In this document: positions 1 through 8,253 of the stretch, piece by piece
How positions within the stretch are numbered: position 1 is the first letter of the stretch
Layout of the letters: every line of letters begins with the position of its first letter
Assembly: GCA_913775715.1 (NCBI GenBank)
Contig: CAJYMC010000009.1
Span: forward strand, 159,611-223,610
DNA length: 64,000 nt
Direction: 5' to 3'
Source of the DNA: an uncultured Exiguobacterium sp.
Lineage (GTDB): Bacteria; Bacillota; Bacilli; Exiguobacteriales; Exiguobacteriaceae
Notes under the pieces: model-generated
Databases searched by the model: none
What the model was told of the DNA's origin: nothing
The model's input: the letters and a program-made list of their open reading frames with translations, nothing else
Program-made: the position numbers and the translations under genes

Positions 1-375
1 GATACCGAGTAACGTGAAGAAGATCAAGAACGATGCTCCAATGATGACATCCGGACTGACGATTAAGATACTGTTGAGCGTCAACAAGGATGTTTCGACA
101 CGCTTCTTGCGAACCGCCTGAATCCCGATCGCTCCGAATACTCCGAGAATCGTCGAGATCGCAGCTGACAATAAAGCGATGACGAGTGTGTTCAAGACGA
201 TGATCAACAAGCGTGAATCTTGGAAGACTTCCTTGTACCAATCCCACGTGAACGAATCGAAGTTCGTCATGTTGTCAGCGCTGTTGAACGAATAGAACGC
301 GAGATAGAAAATCGGAGCATACAAAATGATGAAGACACCGATTAAATATAGATTTGCTAGTTTCAGACGTTTCAT
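1..375 (-). CDS. potC: Spermidine/putrescine ABC transporter permease PotC (partial)
   Basis: Second permease of a polyamine ABC importer. Only the first 125 residues are in the window and the C-terminal half, with the EAA loop that contacts PotA, lies beyond the left edge. The visible part opens [15 protein letters not shown] and carries a first membrane helix, an external stretch rich in Asn, Asp and Phe as is usual in PotC, then two more helices. The start ATG overlaps the stop of potB (TGATG), so the two are translationally coupled. The operon order regulator-potA-potB-potC predicts the binding protein potD next, outside the window. Confidence 0.85.
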   Translation of the reverse strand, partial: MKRLKLANLYLIGVFIILYAPIFYLAFYSFNSADNMTNFDSFTWDWYKEVFQDSRLLIIVLNTLVIALLSAAISTILGVFGAIGIQAVRKKRVETSLLTLNSILIVSPDVIIGASFLIFFTLLGI

Positions 376-1184
376 CAAGTCGTCGCTCCTTTCTTCCGTT
401 TCGTGCTCGTCAAGGCAAGAATGATCGCCATCGCGATGATGAGAAAGACAGCAATCGTTGCTCCCATACCCCAGTTCTGTGTCACGAGGAATTGCTGTTC
501 AATCGCCGTACCGAGCGTAATGACGCGGTTTCCGGCAATCAGACGCGTGATCATGAACAGTGACAATGCCGGAATGAAAACAAGCTGACATCCTGATTTC
601 ACACCGTCGAGGGTCAACGGGAAGACGACACGACGAAATGTCGTGAAGTTCGATGCCCCGAGGTCACGTGCGGCGAAGACGAGCGATGGACTCAGTTTTT
701 CAATCGCGTTAAAGATCGGTAGAATCATGAACGGAATGAAAATGTAGACCGAGACGAAGACGAAACTGAAATCGGTAAAGAGAATCTGCTTCCGTCCGAT
801 TCCAATCGCTTCAAGCGTTTGGTTTGCGAGACCATACGTACTGAACAATCCGATGAAGGCGTACGTCTTTAACAATAAGTTGATCCACGTTGGCAAGATG
901 ACGAGCAGCAGCCAAAGTTGTTTATGTTTCGTCTTCGTCAGCAAGTAAGCCGTCGGATAACCGATCAAGAGTGAAAACAAGGTGATCAAAAAGGCATACC
1001 AGAACGAACTAAGTGTCATCGTCAAATACGTCGATGTGAAGAAGTTTCGGTAGTTCTCAAAAGAAAAATTGCCATCAAGATCAAGGAACGAATAATAGAC
1101 GACGAGCACGATCGGTGCGATGACGAATAAGGCAATCCAGAATAGATACGGGATGAGATACCAGTTACGTGATTTCTGCATCAT
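375..1184 (-). CDS. potB: Spermidine/putrescine ABC transporter permease PotB
   Basis: First membrane permease of the polyamine importer (269 residues, normal for PotB). It has about six hydrophobic helices: one at residues 10-30, then a periplasmic stretch, then five closely packed helices. The region around residues 170-190 ([16 protein letters not shown]) is the EAA-type cytoplasmic loop that docks on the PotA ATPase. The start ATG overlaps the potA stop by 4 nt (ATGA), and its own stop overlaps potC. Substrate is inferred from family resemblance and operon layout; a closely related thiamine or phosphonate permease is less likely. Confidence 0.88.
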   Translation of the reverse strand: MMQKSRNWYLIPYLFWIALFVIAPIVLVVYYSFLDLDGNFSFENYRNFFTSTYLTMTLSSFWYAFLITLFSLLIGYPTAYLLTKTKHKQLWLLLVILPTWINLLLKTYAFIGLFSTYGLANQTLEAIGIGRKQILFTDFSFVFVSVYIFIPFMILPIFNAIEKLSPSLVFAARDLGASNFTTFRRVVFPLTLDGVKSGCQLVFIPALSLFMITRLIAGNRVITLGTAIEQQFLVTQNWGMGATIAVFLIIAMAIILALTSTKRKKGATT

Positions 1185-2275
1185 AGCACCCCGTCGTAGG
1201 ATTCCAGACGTTTATCAAATTCTTCTTCCGTCTCGTTCAATCGCATGACGTGGATCGCTTCCGGATCAAATGTCAGTCCGATTTGTTCACCAACCGTCGC
1301 TTTTTTCGTACTGTGGACAAGCCATTCGTTACCGACTTCATCCATACAAGCGATTTCGTAGTGCACGCCACGGAACAATTGTGAGTCAACTGTAACTTGC
1401 AGTTTCCCTTGTGCCACGTTCGTGATTTCAAGATCCTCCGGACGAATGACGATTTCGACCGGTTCGTTCAGCTCAAGACCGCGGTCGACACATTCGAATT
1501 CTTTTTCTGCGAACCAAACCCGGTAGTCTTCGATCATGCGTCCTGGAATGATGTTCGACTCGCCGATGAAATCCGCGACGAAGCGGTTGATCGGTTCATC
1601 GTAGATATCTGTCGGCGTTCCCGATTGTTGAATGACACCGTGATTGAGAACGAAGATTTCATCAGACATCGCGAGTGCCTCTTCTTGGTCGTGTGTAACG
1701 AAGATAAACGTGATTCCAAGACGACGTTGTAAGTCGCGAAGCTCATATTGCATCTCTGTCCGTAATTTCAAATCGAGTGCTGAGAGCGGCTCATCGAGCA
1801 AGATGACTTCTGGTTCATTAACGATTGCCCGGGCAATCGCGACACGTTGCCGTTGTCCACCTGACATCTCGGTGATTTCCCGTTTCTCATAACCCGATAA
1901 GTTGACGAACTTCAACGCATCCGTCACACGTTGCGCGATTTCCGCTTCCTTCACCTTCTTGATCCGCAGACCGAAGGCGATATTTTCGAAGACGTTTAAG
2001 TGTGGGAACAGTGCGTAGTCTTGGAAAACCGTATTGACTTGACGTTTGTTCGCCGGTACATCATTGATCCGTTTCCCGTCGAAGATGATGTCTCCCTCTG
2101 TTGCTTCCGAAAAGCCAGCAATCAGTCGTAAGATCGTCGTTTTCCCGCAACCCGATGGTCCGAGTAACGTATAGAACTTTCCGCGTTCGATTTCAAAGCT
2201 GACTTGATCAAGAACTGTCTGATCGTCATAACGTTTCGTGACGTCCTTGAATTGAATGATCGTAGTATCTGCCAA
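1181..2275 (-). CDS. potA: Spermidine/putrescine ABC transporter ATP-binding protein PotA
   Basis: ATPase that powers polyamine import with PotB and PotC. Walker [10 protein letters not shown] lies near residue 40, the signature [14 protein letters not shown] near 138, Walker [13 protein letters not shown] near 158 and the switch His in FVTHDQEEA. The last 100 residues form the TOBE-like regulatory domain typical of the spermidine/putrescine and iron subfamily. The start codon is TTG: an AAAGGAGG site sits 7 nt upstream and no ATG is better placed. Only a 13-nt gap separates it from the upstream regulator gene, so all four genes form one operon. Confidence 0.92.
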   Translation of the reverse strand: MADTTIIQFKDVTKRYDDQTVLDQVSFEIERGKFYTLLGPSGCGKTTILRLIAGFSEATEGDIIFDGKRINDVPANKRQVNTVFQDYALFPHLNVFENIAFGLRIKKVKEAEIAQRVTDALKFVNLSGYEKREITEMSGGQRQRVAIARAIVNEPEVILLDEPLSALDLKLRTEMQYELRDLQRRLGITFIFVTHDQEEALAMSDEIFVLNHGVIQQSGTPTDIYDEPINRFVADFIGESNIIPGRMIEDYRVWFAEKEFECVDRGLELNEPVEIVIRPEDLEITNVAQGKLQVTVDSQLFRGVHYEIACMDEVGNEWLVHSTKKATVGEQIGLTFDPEAIHVMRLNETEEEFDKRLESYDGVL

Positions 2276-2288
2276 TCTAGTTCCTCCT

Positions 2289-2834
2289 TTATAAGTATGA
2301 GTCGGTCGCGGTCACGAGAACCTTCGTCTCTTGCGTTGACTCATTGCGTAATTGATGAATTTCTGAAGCCTTATAGTAAAGTGTCTCCCCTTGCTTCGCT
2401 AAAAAAGACTGACGTCCGAGCGTCAACGTGACGTTCCCCGTAAGCACATAGACGAATGTCTCCGCTCCCGACGGTTCATACGTCTTGAAGGATCCCCCTG
2501 GCGCTAGCGTCAGCAGGACCGGTTCCATCTCTTTTTCGTTCGATTCCGGGATGAGCCATGTGACATGATACCCCTGTTCTTCGTCAGCATATGTCGTGAC
2601 ATCTTCTTCTCCGTAAACGACTTTTTGATTGAGTGTATCCTCATCAAAAAAATCCTTCGGTGAGATGCCAAGAACTTCAAGAAGATGAAACAGTGTCTCG
2701 ATCGATGGAGAACTAATCTCCCGTTCGAGTTGCGAGATATACCCTTTACTCAGGTCTGTTCTTTCCCCTAGTTCCTCTTGCGTCAATCCCTTTTGAAGAC
2801 GGAGGTTCTTGATTTTTTGTCCGATTGAGTACAA
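2289..2834 (-). CDS. XRE-family regulator with C-terminal cupin domain (pot operon regulator)
   Basis: Transcription factor of 181 residues. An N-terminal helix-turn-helix ([18 protein letters not shown] through the [11 protein letters not shown] recognition helix) is followed by a small cupin barrel at about residues 105-175, as in the PuuR type of polyamine regulator. I chose the TTG start at 2834 because a GAGGAGG site lies 7 nt upstream. The upstream in-frame ATG at 2852 would place the Shine-Dalgarno inside the coding sequence. It is first gene of the pot operon and is probably autoregulated, with polyamine as the likely effector; both points are inference from gene order. Confidence 0.85.
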   Translation of the reverse strand: MYSIGQKIKNLRLQKGLTQEELGERTDLSKGYISQLEREISSPSIETLFHLLEVLGISPKDFFDEDTLNQKVVYGEEDVTTYADEEQGYHVTWLIPESNEKEMEPVLLTLAPGGSFKTYEPSGAETFVYVLTGNVTLTLGRQSFLAKQGETLYYKASEIHQLRNESTQETKVLVTATDSYL

Positions 2835-2860
2835 TCGACGTCCTCCTCTCATCGGCTTAG

Positions 2861-2928
2861 TTTAGTATAAGATGACTAAAAGTTTACTAATCACGTACCG
2901 ATTATAGCGTATTTCGTTATTTAATCAA
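2861..2928 (-). promoter_or_regulatory. pot operon promoter with inverted-repeat operator
   Basis: Read on the minus strand, a -35 TTGATT (2923-2928) and a perfect -10 TATAAT (2901-2906) are separated by 16 nt. Downstream, covering the likely start site, is an inverted repeat TTTAGT-8nt-ACTAAA (2861-2880), with further TTAGT copies just beside it. This is a natural operator for the XRE-cupin regulator encoded directly downstream. Confidence 0.6.
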
Positions 2929-2958
2929 CTAAAACGTTCGATATTTTTTAATGTTCAT

Positions 2959-2987
2959 TTGACAGCGAGAGCGCTTACACCTACAAT
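2959..2987 (+). promoter_or_regulatory. degV promoter with a cre-like site between -35 and -10
   Basis: Consensus -35 TTGACA (2959-2964), 17-nt spacer and -10 TACAAT (2982-2987). The spacer contains CGAGAGCGCTTACA (2966-2979), which matches 12 of 14 positions of the Bacillus cre consensus TGWAANCGNTNWCA. CcpA repression of the gene is a plausible inference. Confidence 0.6.
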
Positions 2988-3021
2988 TATTATCAGGTAC
3001 TAATTTGAGGAGGAACTTGTA

Positions 3022-3867
3022 ATGCGGATCGCTTGGATCACTGATAGTACGACGATTTTACCGGATACGATCGCAAAACGTGACGATCTTTCGGTTGTCC
3101 CTTTACTCGTCATGAAGGATGGCGAAAGTTATATCGATGGAGTCGATGTGAATGCGGAAACCGTTTATAGCTGGATCGATGCAAAACATAAAGTGACGAC
3201 GAGTCAACCTTCGATTGGTAGTTTTACCGAACACTACGAACGACTAAAAGAAGAATACGACATCGGTTTTGCTATCCATCTGTCGAGTGAGCTGAGCGGC
3301 ACGTACAGTGCGTCCGTTCAAGGGGCAGAGATTGCTGGCTTTCGTCTGATTGCGATTGATTCCCGATGCGGTATCTACCCAGCTGGTCAACTTCTGGCGG
3401 AAGCGATCGAACTTGTTGAAGCAGGTCACTCGATCGAATCTGTCGAACAGATCATTCTCGAGCGTCGTTTCGATCACCACATCGAATTCACTGTCGCAAA
3501 CCTCGATCAATTGCAGGCCGGCGGACGGATTTCCTCGACGAAGGCATTCGTCGGCAACCTGTTGCAACTTCGTCCATTGTTCCACTTCGAGGAAGGAAGG
3601 ATTGTTCCATATCAAACCGTTCGAACGTTCAAGAAAGCCCATTCGAAGATTTTTGATCACCTTGTTTCGATTCTCGAGCGCGGTCAAGTGACAGACATCT
3701 CGTTATTCCATGCGACGGCGTATGAACTCGCACTGGAGTGGAAACAACGACTCGAAGCCCAGTTCGATGTCCGAGTACGGATCGATGATTTGACGCCGGT
3801 TCTCGGTTCACATACCGGAAACCCCGCCATTGGCATGTCCTTTTTGAACCCGACACGCCGACCGTGA
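3022..3867 (+). CDS. DegV family fatty-acid-binding protein
   Basis: DegV/FakB family protein (281 residues, usual size) that binds a fatty acid between two alpha/beta domains. In Gram-positives such proteins present exogenous fatty acids to the FakA kinase. The N-terminal ITDSTTILP and the loop SQPSIGSFTEHYE are family hallmarks, and HLSSELSGTYSA and GGRISSTKAFVGNLLQLRPL are the lipid-pocket motifs. RBS AGGAGG lies 8 nt before the ATG. It stands alone, with its own promoter and a downstream hairpin terminator. No fakA is in the window, and which fatty acid it binds cannot be told from sequence. Confidence 0.88.
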   Translation: MRIAWITDSTTILPDTIAKRDDLSVVPLLVMKDGESYIDGVDVNAETVYSWIDAKHKVTTSQPSIGSFTEHYERLKEEYDIGFAIHLSSELSGTYSASVQGAEIAGFRLIAIDSRCGIYPAGQLLAEAIELVEAGHSIESVEQIILERRFDHHIEFTVANLDQLQAGGRISSTKAFVGNLLQLRPLFHFEEGRIVPYQTVRTFKKAHSKIFDHLVSILERGQVTDISLFHATAYELALEWKQRLEAQFDVRVRIDDLTPVLGSHTGNPAIGMSFLNPTRRP

Positions 3868-3893
3868 TGACTAATGGAATTGATTTTTGGGTA

Positions 3894-3924
3894 AACCTTC
3901 TTTAGAGAATAAAGGAGGTTTTTT
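3894..3924 (+). terminator. Terminator hairpin whose 3' arm is the next gene's RBS
   Basis: Arms AACCTTCTTTA (3894-3904) and TAAAGGAGGTT (3910-3920) pair over 11 bp with one G-U, have a 5-nt loop and are followed by a T run. The 3' arm contains AAAGGAGG (3911-3918), exactly 8 nt upstream of the TTG start of the TspO-like gene. The hairpin therefore both ends degV transcription and would hide the ribosome-binding site in any read-through mRNA. Confidence 0.75.
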
Positions 3925-3926
3925 GT

Positions 3927-4658
3927 TTGAAAAATAATAAATGGATTTGGCTCAACTGGGTCGGCTTCATCTTCACGATTGCCGTGAACGCCCTCGATGG
4001 CGGAAAGACAGGACGGATTTCTGACTCGATCTTTACGTTATTCAAACCGGCTGGTTATGCGTTTTCGATTTGGGGATTGATTTATACGATTTTACTCATC
4101 TGGTTGATTCTTCAAACGATTCCAAAATTCAAGGAACATGAACTGGCGAAGAAAATCGGACCGTGGTTCCTGATCAGCTGTTTGTTTAATGCCGGCTGGA
4201 TCGTATCCTTCACCTTCGAACTGTTCGTTGTCTCTGTCGTCGTCATCGTTGGTCTCTTGCTGTCCTTAATCGTCATCTACTCTAAAATCGATCGTGAGAC
4301 GAAAGGCTTACGCTTCAAGCTCCCCTTCTCGCTTTATCTTGGCTGGGTATCGGTCGCAACGATCGCTGACATTTTCCTGACGATCAACGCAGAAGGTGTG
4401 ACATCTTGGCTTGGAATCGGTGATGCCGGTTGGACGATGATCATGCTCGTCGTTGGCGTCGTCGTCGCCCTTCTCTTTATGTTCGCAAACCGCGATCCGA
4501 TTTACCCGCTCGTCTTCGTCTGGGCGTATATCGCAATCAATTTCGAGTCGGATAACGGTCTCGTCGATACGACCGTTCTCGGTAGCGTCGTCTTGTTGTT
4601 AGCCGGTTACATCTTCCTTCTCGTCCGGATGCGCCGTCGAGTCAGCGTGAGCAAGTGA
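3927..4658 (+). CDS. TspO/MBR-related tryptophan-rich membrane protein
   Basis: Polytopic membrane protein of 243 residues with seven or eight hydrophobic helices and many Trp residues. The segment FKPAGYAFSIWGLIYTILL near residue 40 is the signature of the longer TspO/MBR-like proteins found in Bacillales (the YtaB type). TspO proteins bind tetrapyrroles or cholesterol-like ligands, but the role of this branch is not established. The start is TTG, 8 nt after AAAGGAGG; that site is part of a terminator-like hairpin. The gene stands between degV and the Fe-S-like gene with no clear operon partner. Confidence 0.75.
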   Translation: MKNNKWIWLNWVGFIFTIAVNALDGGKTGRISDSIFTLFKPAGYAFSIWGLIYTILLIWLILQTIPKFKEHELAKKIGPWFLISCLFNAGWIVSFTFELFVVSVVVIVGLLLSLIVIYSKIDRETKGLRFKLPFSLYLGWVSVATIADIFLTINAEGVTSWLGIGDAGWTMIMLVVGVVVALLFMFANRDPIYPLVFVWAYIAINFESDNGLVDTTVLGSVVLLLAGYIFLLVRMRRRVSVSK

Positions 4659-4709
4659 CGTTCCTTTCTCATTTGAACGGCGTATACTAGAGAAAAGGAG
4701 TGAATGACC

Positions 4710-5057
4710 ATGAACATCACATTTACACCATCTGCTCAGGAACGAATCAATCAATTACGCGGTGAAGTATCCGGCCAACTGCATCTCTACTACGATACAG
4801 AAGGTTGTGGTTGCGGAAACTCCGGTATTTTCAGTATTCGTCTCGTCGATGAAGCGACACCGGAAGACATGACGATCGACTCGAATGTTGGTCCTGTCCT
4901 CGTCAAACGGTGGTCGAGTCATTTTCTCGATCAAGACATGACGCTCGATTATAATGCGGAGAAAAAAGCATTGATTCTTAAAAGTGATGGACAATACTTC
5001 AATACGAACGTACTCGTGACGGATCAGACAGGCTGTGTCCTGACGGTTCGTTCATAA
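4710..5057 (+). CDS. HesB/IscA-like iron-sulfur biosynthesis fold protein (YqkB type)
   Basis: Small protein of 115 residues related to the A-type Fe-S carrier fold, close to the Bacillus YqkB group. It has a Cys cluster GCGCGNSG near residue 32 and a lone C-terminal Cys in TGCVLTV. The classical three-Cys pattern of IscA is not kept, so a carrier role is uncertain. Two in-frame ATGs exist. I prefer 4710, which is 9 nt after the AAAGGAG site, over 4704, which is only 3 nt away. A -10-like TATACT lies at 4683-4688. It is monocistronic, ending in a strong hairpin. Confidence 0.75.
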   Translation: MNITFTPSAQERINQLRGEVSGQLHLYYDTEGCGCGNSGIFSIRLVDEATPEDMTIDSNVGPVLVKRWSSHFLDQDMTLDYNAEKKALILKSDGQYFNTNVLVTDQTGCVLTVRS

Positions 5058-5068
5058 ACACAGATGAA

Positions 5069-5099
5069 AAAGGCAACTTCCGCGATGGAAGTTGCCTTT
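5069..5099. terminator. Bidirectional terminator
   Basis: Perfect 13-bp stem AAAGGCAACTTCC / GGAAGTTGCCTTT with a 5-nt loop, flanked by A and T runs. It can stop the plus-strand HesB-like gene and the minus-strand EAL gene. In the latter case a 3' UTR of nearly 190 nt would be transcribed. Confidence 0.85.
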
Positions 5100-5287
5100 G
5101 TTTGTGTTCGAACAGACAGATGCTGCGTTGAAAGCTAGATGGTCTGAGTATGATTGAATGTACTAGATGTCTGTCTGCGTCGTGCACGAGCTGGTAATAT
5201 CCCAGCGCTTTGCGTCCCCCCAGACGTCGCATGCATCATCCTCGCATGCTTATCTAGTATACGAACGAAAGTCGTGTTTGGATTGCC

Positions 5288-7330
5288 TTATCCGACATTC
5301 AGAACGGTCTCTTCAATCGCTTGCTGATTCAAATCCTTCACATGCATCGGTCTACTATAGTAGTAGCCTTGTCCATAATCACAACCGAGACGTTTCAGGA
5401 AAAGATGCTGTTCAAGCGTCTCGACACCTTCCGCGACGACTTCGATCCCGAGACTTTTGGCGAGCTGGATGATCATTTCCGTTATTGCTGTTCCGCGTTC
5501 GTCATGCGGTACTTCGTCGATGAACGATTTATCAATCTTCAAGATATCAATCGGAAGATGCTTCAAGTGTGTCAGTGACGATAAACCGGTTCCGAAGTCA
5601 TCGAGAGCGATCGTCAGACTGAGTTGCTTCAATTCACCGAGCATCGTCATCGCCCGGTCAAGATTCTCCATGACGGATGTTTCCGTGATTTCGAGCTGGA
5701 GCTGCAGTTCGCTTCCATTTTTCAACGAGTGATGGACGATCTCTTTGATCATCAGATTATGCGACTCCGACCGGAAGTGCATCGCGGATAAGTTCACTGA
5801 GACTTGGCGAATGAAATAGTCTTCCTTCTTCCAAATCTCCATCTGTGCGACAGTCTCCTTCAACACCCACTCTGTCAATCGGTGAATCAAACTATATTTT
5901 TCAGCAAGCGGGATGAACTCCGCCGGTGAGATGAAACCGAACTTCGGATGATTCCAGCGAATCAAGACTTCCGCTTGATCAACCTTTCCCGTCGCAAGCG
6001 CAATCTTCGGCTGGTAGACGAGTGCGAATTCCTTGAAATCGGTCATCGCGCGACGTAACGATCCAACGATCAATTGTTCACGTTTATCGGAATGTAAGGC
6101 ATCATCGTAAATGATGAACCGGTCCCTTCCTTCGTTTTTACCGATTCGAAGCGCACTTTCCATTTGACCGATCCGCATCTCAAGCGTCTCTTTCATATCC
6201 GGTAAGATGACACCAATCGTCGCTGTCAAATGGATCGGCTGATCGTCTAAATGGATGGGTTGTCGCACATCTTCTAGAATTTGTTCCAACGTCGTCGCTA
6301 ACCGTTCAGACGATACTTTTTTGATGAGAAAGAACTGCGTTCCGTTATAGCGAATACATGCCTCATCTTCTTCTAAGGAGGCGCGCATTCGATCGGCGAA
6401 CTCACGAATCACTGCATCCCCCTTATCAAATCCAAACGTATCATTCACCCACTTGTATCCGTCCAGATCCAGCAAAGCCATCGCCATCTCATCTTTAGAG
6501 CGTCCGTAATGTGTATCGACTTTTATCATATGATGATCCAGCCATCTGCGATTATGTAATCCGGTCAAATGGTCGGTATACGCCATCATCTGTAATGCGC
6601 GTCGTTCCAGATGAATGTACAGTCCCGCAATTAAGATAATAATCAAGAATACCGGAATCGCTACATCGTTTAAGATATTGGATGTGATCGGATTACTCGT
6701 GATCCGCCCTGCTTGATCACTTGGGATACAAAAAGATGTTCCTAACATACCTACGTAATGCATGGAAGAGATAGCAAAGCCCATTACAATCGCAATGGGA
6801 ATAAGAATTCTTTTCTTATCAACATGTCGTAAACGATGTAAGAGTAACAAGGCAACATATGCCACAGTGATCGCAATTAGGACGGATAAGGCGAACAACC
6901 CTTTTTCATAGCGAATCGAGCCGCCAAAGTCCATTGCCATCATGCCAAGATAATGCATCATCGCAATTCCAATTCCCATCAAAGAACCTGCTAAAATCAC
7001 CTTGTTACGCGTGATTGCAGAGGAATAGAGCAGATAAAAAGCAATGAAGGCAGCTAAAATCGCTGGAATAACAGATAAGAACATTAAAATCCAGTCATAA
7101 TGAACCGTGACGGATAAAGCGAAAGCACCCATACCGACAAAGTGCATTCCCCAAATCGACAGTCCCATCGTCAAAGAAGATAGGAATAGTGCTCGTTTTT
7201 TTAAAGAAGTCGCTTTTGCCAACCGTCGATTTAATTCAAGCGATCCATATGAACCAATGATCGCTACGAGTACCGACAGTACAACTAATCCCACTTCATA
7301 ATGCTTTGTTAAGATAATCCATTCATTCAT
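5288..7330 (-). CDS. MHYT-GGDEF-EAL membrane protein, probable c-di-GMP phosphodiesterase
   Basis: Signalling protein of 680 residues. The N-terminal seven-helix MHYT sensor (about 1-235) has three repeats of the motif, MHFVGM, MHYLGM and MHYVGM, thought to bind a metal and sense a gas. A GGDEF domain (about 245-410) follows, but its active site reads NGTQF instead of GGDEF, so cyclase activity is unlikely. The EAL domain (about 425-670) keeps EVLIRW, the Asn of NLSA, LDDFGTG, the Lys of KIDKSF and AEGVET, so it should hydrolyse c-di-GMP. The architecture resembles Bacillus YkoW. It is monocistronic and convergent with the HesB-like gene. Confidence 0.9.
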   Translation of the reverse strand: MNEWIILTKHYEVGLVVLSVLVAIIGSYGSLELNRRLAKATSLKKRALFLSSLTMGLSIWGMHFVGMGAFALSVTVHYDWILMFLSVIPAILAAFIAFYLLYSSAITRNKVILAGSLMGIGIAMMHYLGMMAMDFGGSIRYEKGLFALSVLIAITVAYVALLLLHRLRHVDKKRILIPIAIVMGFAISSMHYVGMLGTSFCIPSDQAGRITSNPITSNILNDVAIPVFLIIILIAGLYIHLERRALQMMAYTDHLTGLHNRRWLDHHMIKVDTHYGRSKDEMAMALLDLDGYKWVNDTFGFDKGDAVIREFADRMRASLEEDEACIRYNGTQFFLIKKVSSERLATTLEQILEDVRQPIHLDDQPIHLTATIGVILPDMKETLEMRIGQMESALRIGKNEGRDRFIIYDDALHSDKREQLIVGSLRRAMTDFKEFALVYQPKIALATGKVDQAEVLIRWNHPKFGFISPAEFIPLAEKYSLIHRLTEWVLKETVAQMEIWKKEDYFIRQVSVNLSAMHFRSESHNLMIKEIVHHSLKNGSELQLQLEITETSVMENLDRAMTMLGELKQLSLTIALDDFGTGLSSLTHLKHLPIDILKIDKSFIDEVPHDERGTAITEMIIQLAKSLGIEVVAEGVETLEQHLFLKRLGCDYGQGYYYSRPMHVKDLNQQAIEETVLNVG

Positions 7331-7478
7331 TGTATGTGGCCTCTCCTTATAGAACTGACTTTCTTCTTAGTATCGACGGTTGTGAAGTATATTTTCAGTC
7401 AAAACTTACATTTCATGTGATTTTCTTATTATTTTCTATCTCTCAGTCATGATTCTTCAATGAATTCCACATACAAAA

Positions 7479-7503
7479 ACGGATTCGCCATAGACGAATC
7501 CGT
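7479..7503 (-). terminator. Terminator of the sigma/anti-sigma operon
   Basis: Stem ACGGATTCG / CGAATCCGT of 9 bp with a 7-nt loop, 12 nt after the anti-sigma stop codon, followed on the minus strand by a T run. Confidence 0.8.
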
Positions 7504-7515
7504 ACGTTTTTTGAA

Positions 7516-8253
7516 TTAGAGTGCTACTGATGCCACGATTTCTCCCGTCGGTTTTGCTAGATCCGGTTCTGGCTCGACCGTAATCGCTACGGCATCGACA
7601 TCCCCATTTCCTTTAAGTGGGAAAACCGCTGCTGCTTCGCCGTCTTTTTCAATGATGCCGTTCGCAGTCGGTGTCTCTCCCTTGATGGTCCATAACTGAT
7701 AGAGCTCTCCTTTTTTCAATGGAGGTAAATCCTTCAATTGAACGAGCATATACGATTTATCGTTTTGTGTGAAAATCATGCTTGATCCTTTAATGGACGC
7801 GTTACTTTCAAAATTGCCCATTCCTTTGATCTCATCCATTGCTAGCGTCTCCGGTGTATCCGTACTTTCGTCTTGCGACAAGAAGTACGCATTGGCTCCA
7901 AGTGAGAGAATCAGTGCAGCGGCAATACTCATCAACCAGCCAAGCGGAACACTTTTTTTCTTTGTTTGTTGCTGACGTGCTTGTTGAATGTCTACCGGAG
8001 TAATTATCGGTTCTATCTTAGGCGACTCTTTCTCTACAGAACCTAATACTTCTCCAAGAATGCGTGCTTTCATTCCTGTAGGAACAGGTCGCTCCGGAAG
8101 CGATTCAGCGATGGGAAGCATGAGTTCTTCCATTTCTAAAAGCGCTTCACGACAGTCTTCGCACGTCGCAAGATGCGCTTCGAACGCGTCGCGATCTGCT
8201 GAAGAGAGTGTTCCATTGAAGTAATTGATCAAGTCATGACAACGTTCTTCCAT
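7516..8253 (-). CDS. RskA-type transmembrane anti-sigma factor
   Basis: Membrane anti-sigma factor of 245 residues. The cytoplasmic N-terminus is a zinc-binding anti-sigma domain (HLATCEDC, the H-x3-C-x2-C motif near residue 30). One membrane helix follows at about 110-130 (LGWLMSIAAALILSLGANAY), and the extracytoplasmic part is an RskA domain with the typical YQLWTIKGETPTANGI and AITVEPEPDLAKPTG. It holds the partner ECF sigma factor inactive until an envelope signal triggers proteolysis. I chose the ATG at 8253, 6 nt after GGAGGG; an upstream ATG at 8268 would precede that site. The gene overlaps the sigma gene by 20 nt. Confidence 0.9.
   Translation of the reverse strand: MEERCHDLINYFNGTLSSADRDAFEAHLATCEDCREALLEMEELMLPIAESLPERPVPTGMKARILGEVLGSVEKESPKIEPIITPVDIQQARQQQTKKKSVPLGWLMSIAAALILSLGANAYFLSQDESTDTPETLAMDEIKGMGNFESNASIKGSSMIFTQNDKSYMLVQLKDLPPLKKGELYQLWTIKGETPTANGIIEKDGEAAAVFPLKGNGDVDAVAITVEPEPDLAKPTGEIVASVAL

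Noticed and set aside
5207..5216. Canonical class I c-di-GMP riboswitch on the minus strand
   Set aside because: Only the GACGCAAAGC core matches. The flanking GCAAACC and GGTAGGTAGC-type blocks are absent, and the element lies at the 3' end of a gene, so it is reported only as a finding.
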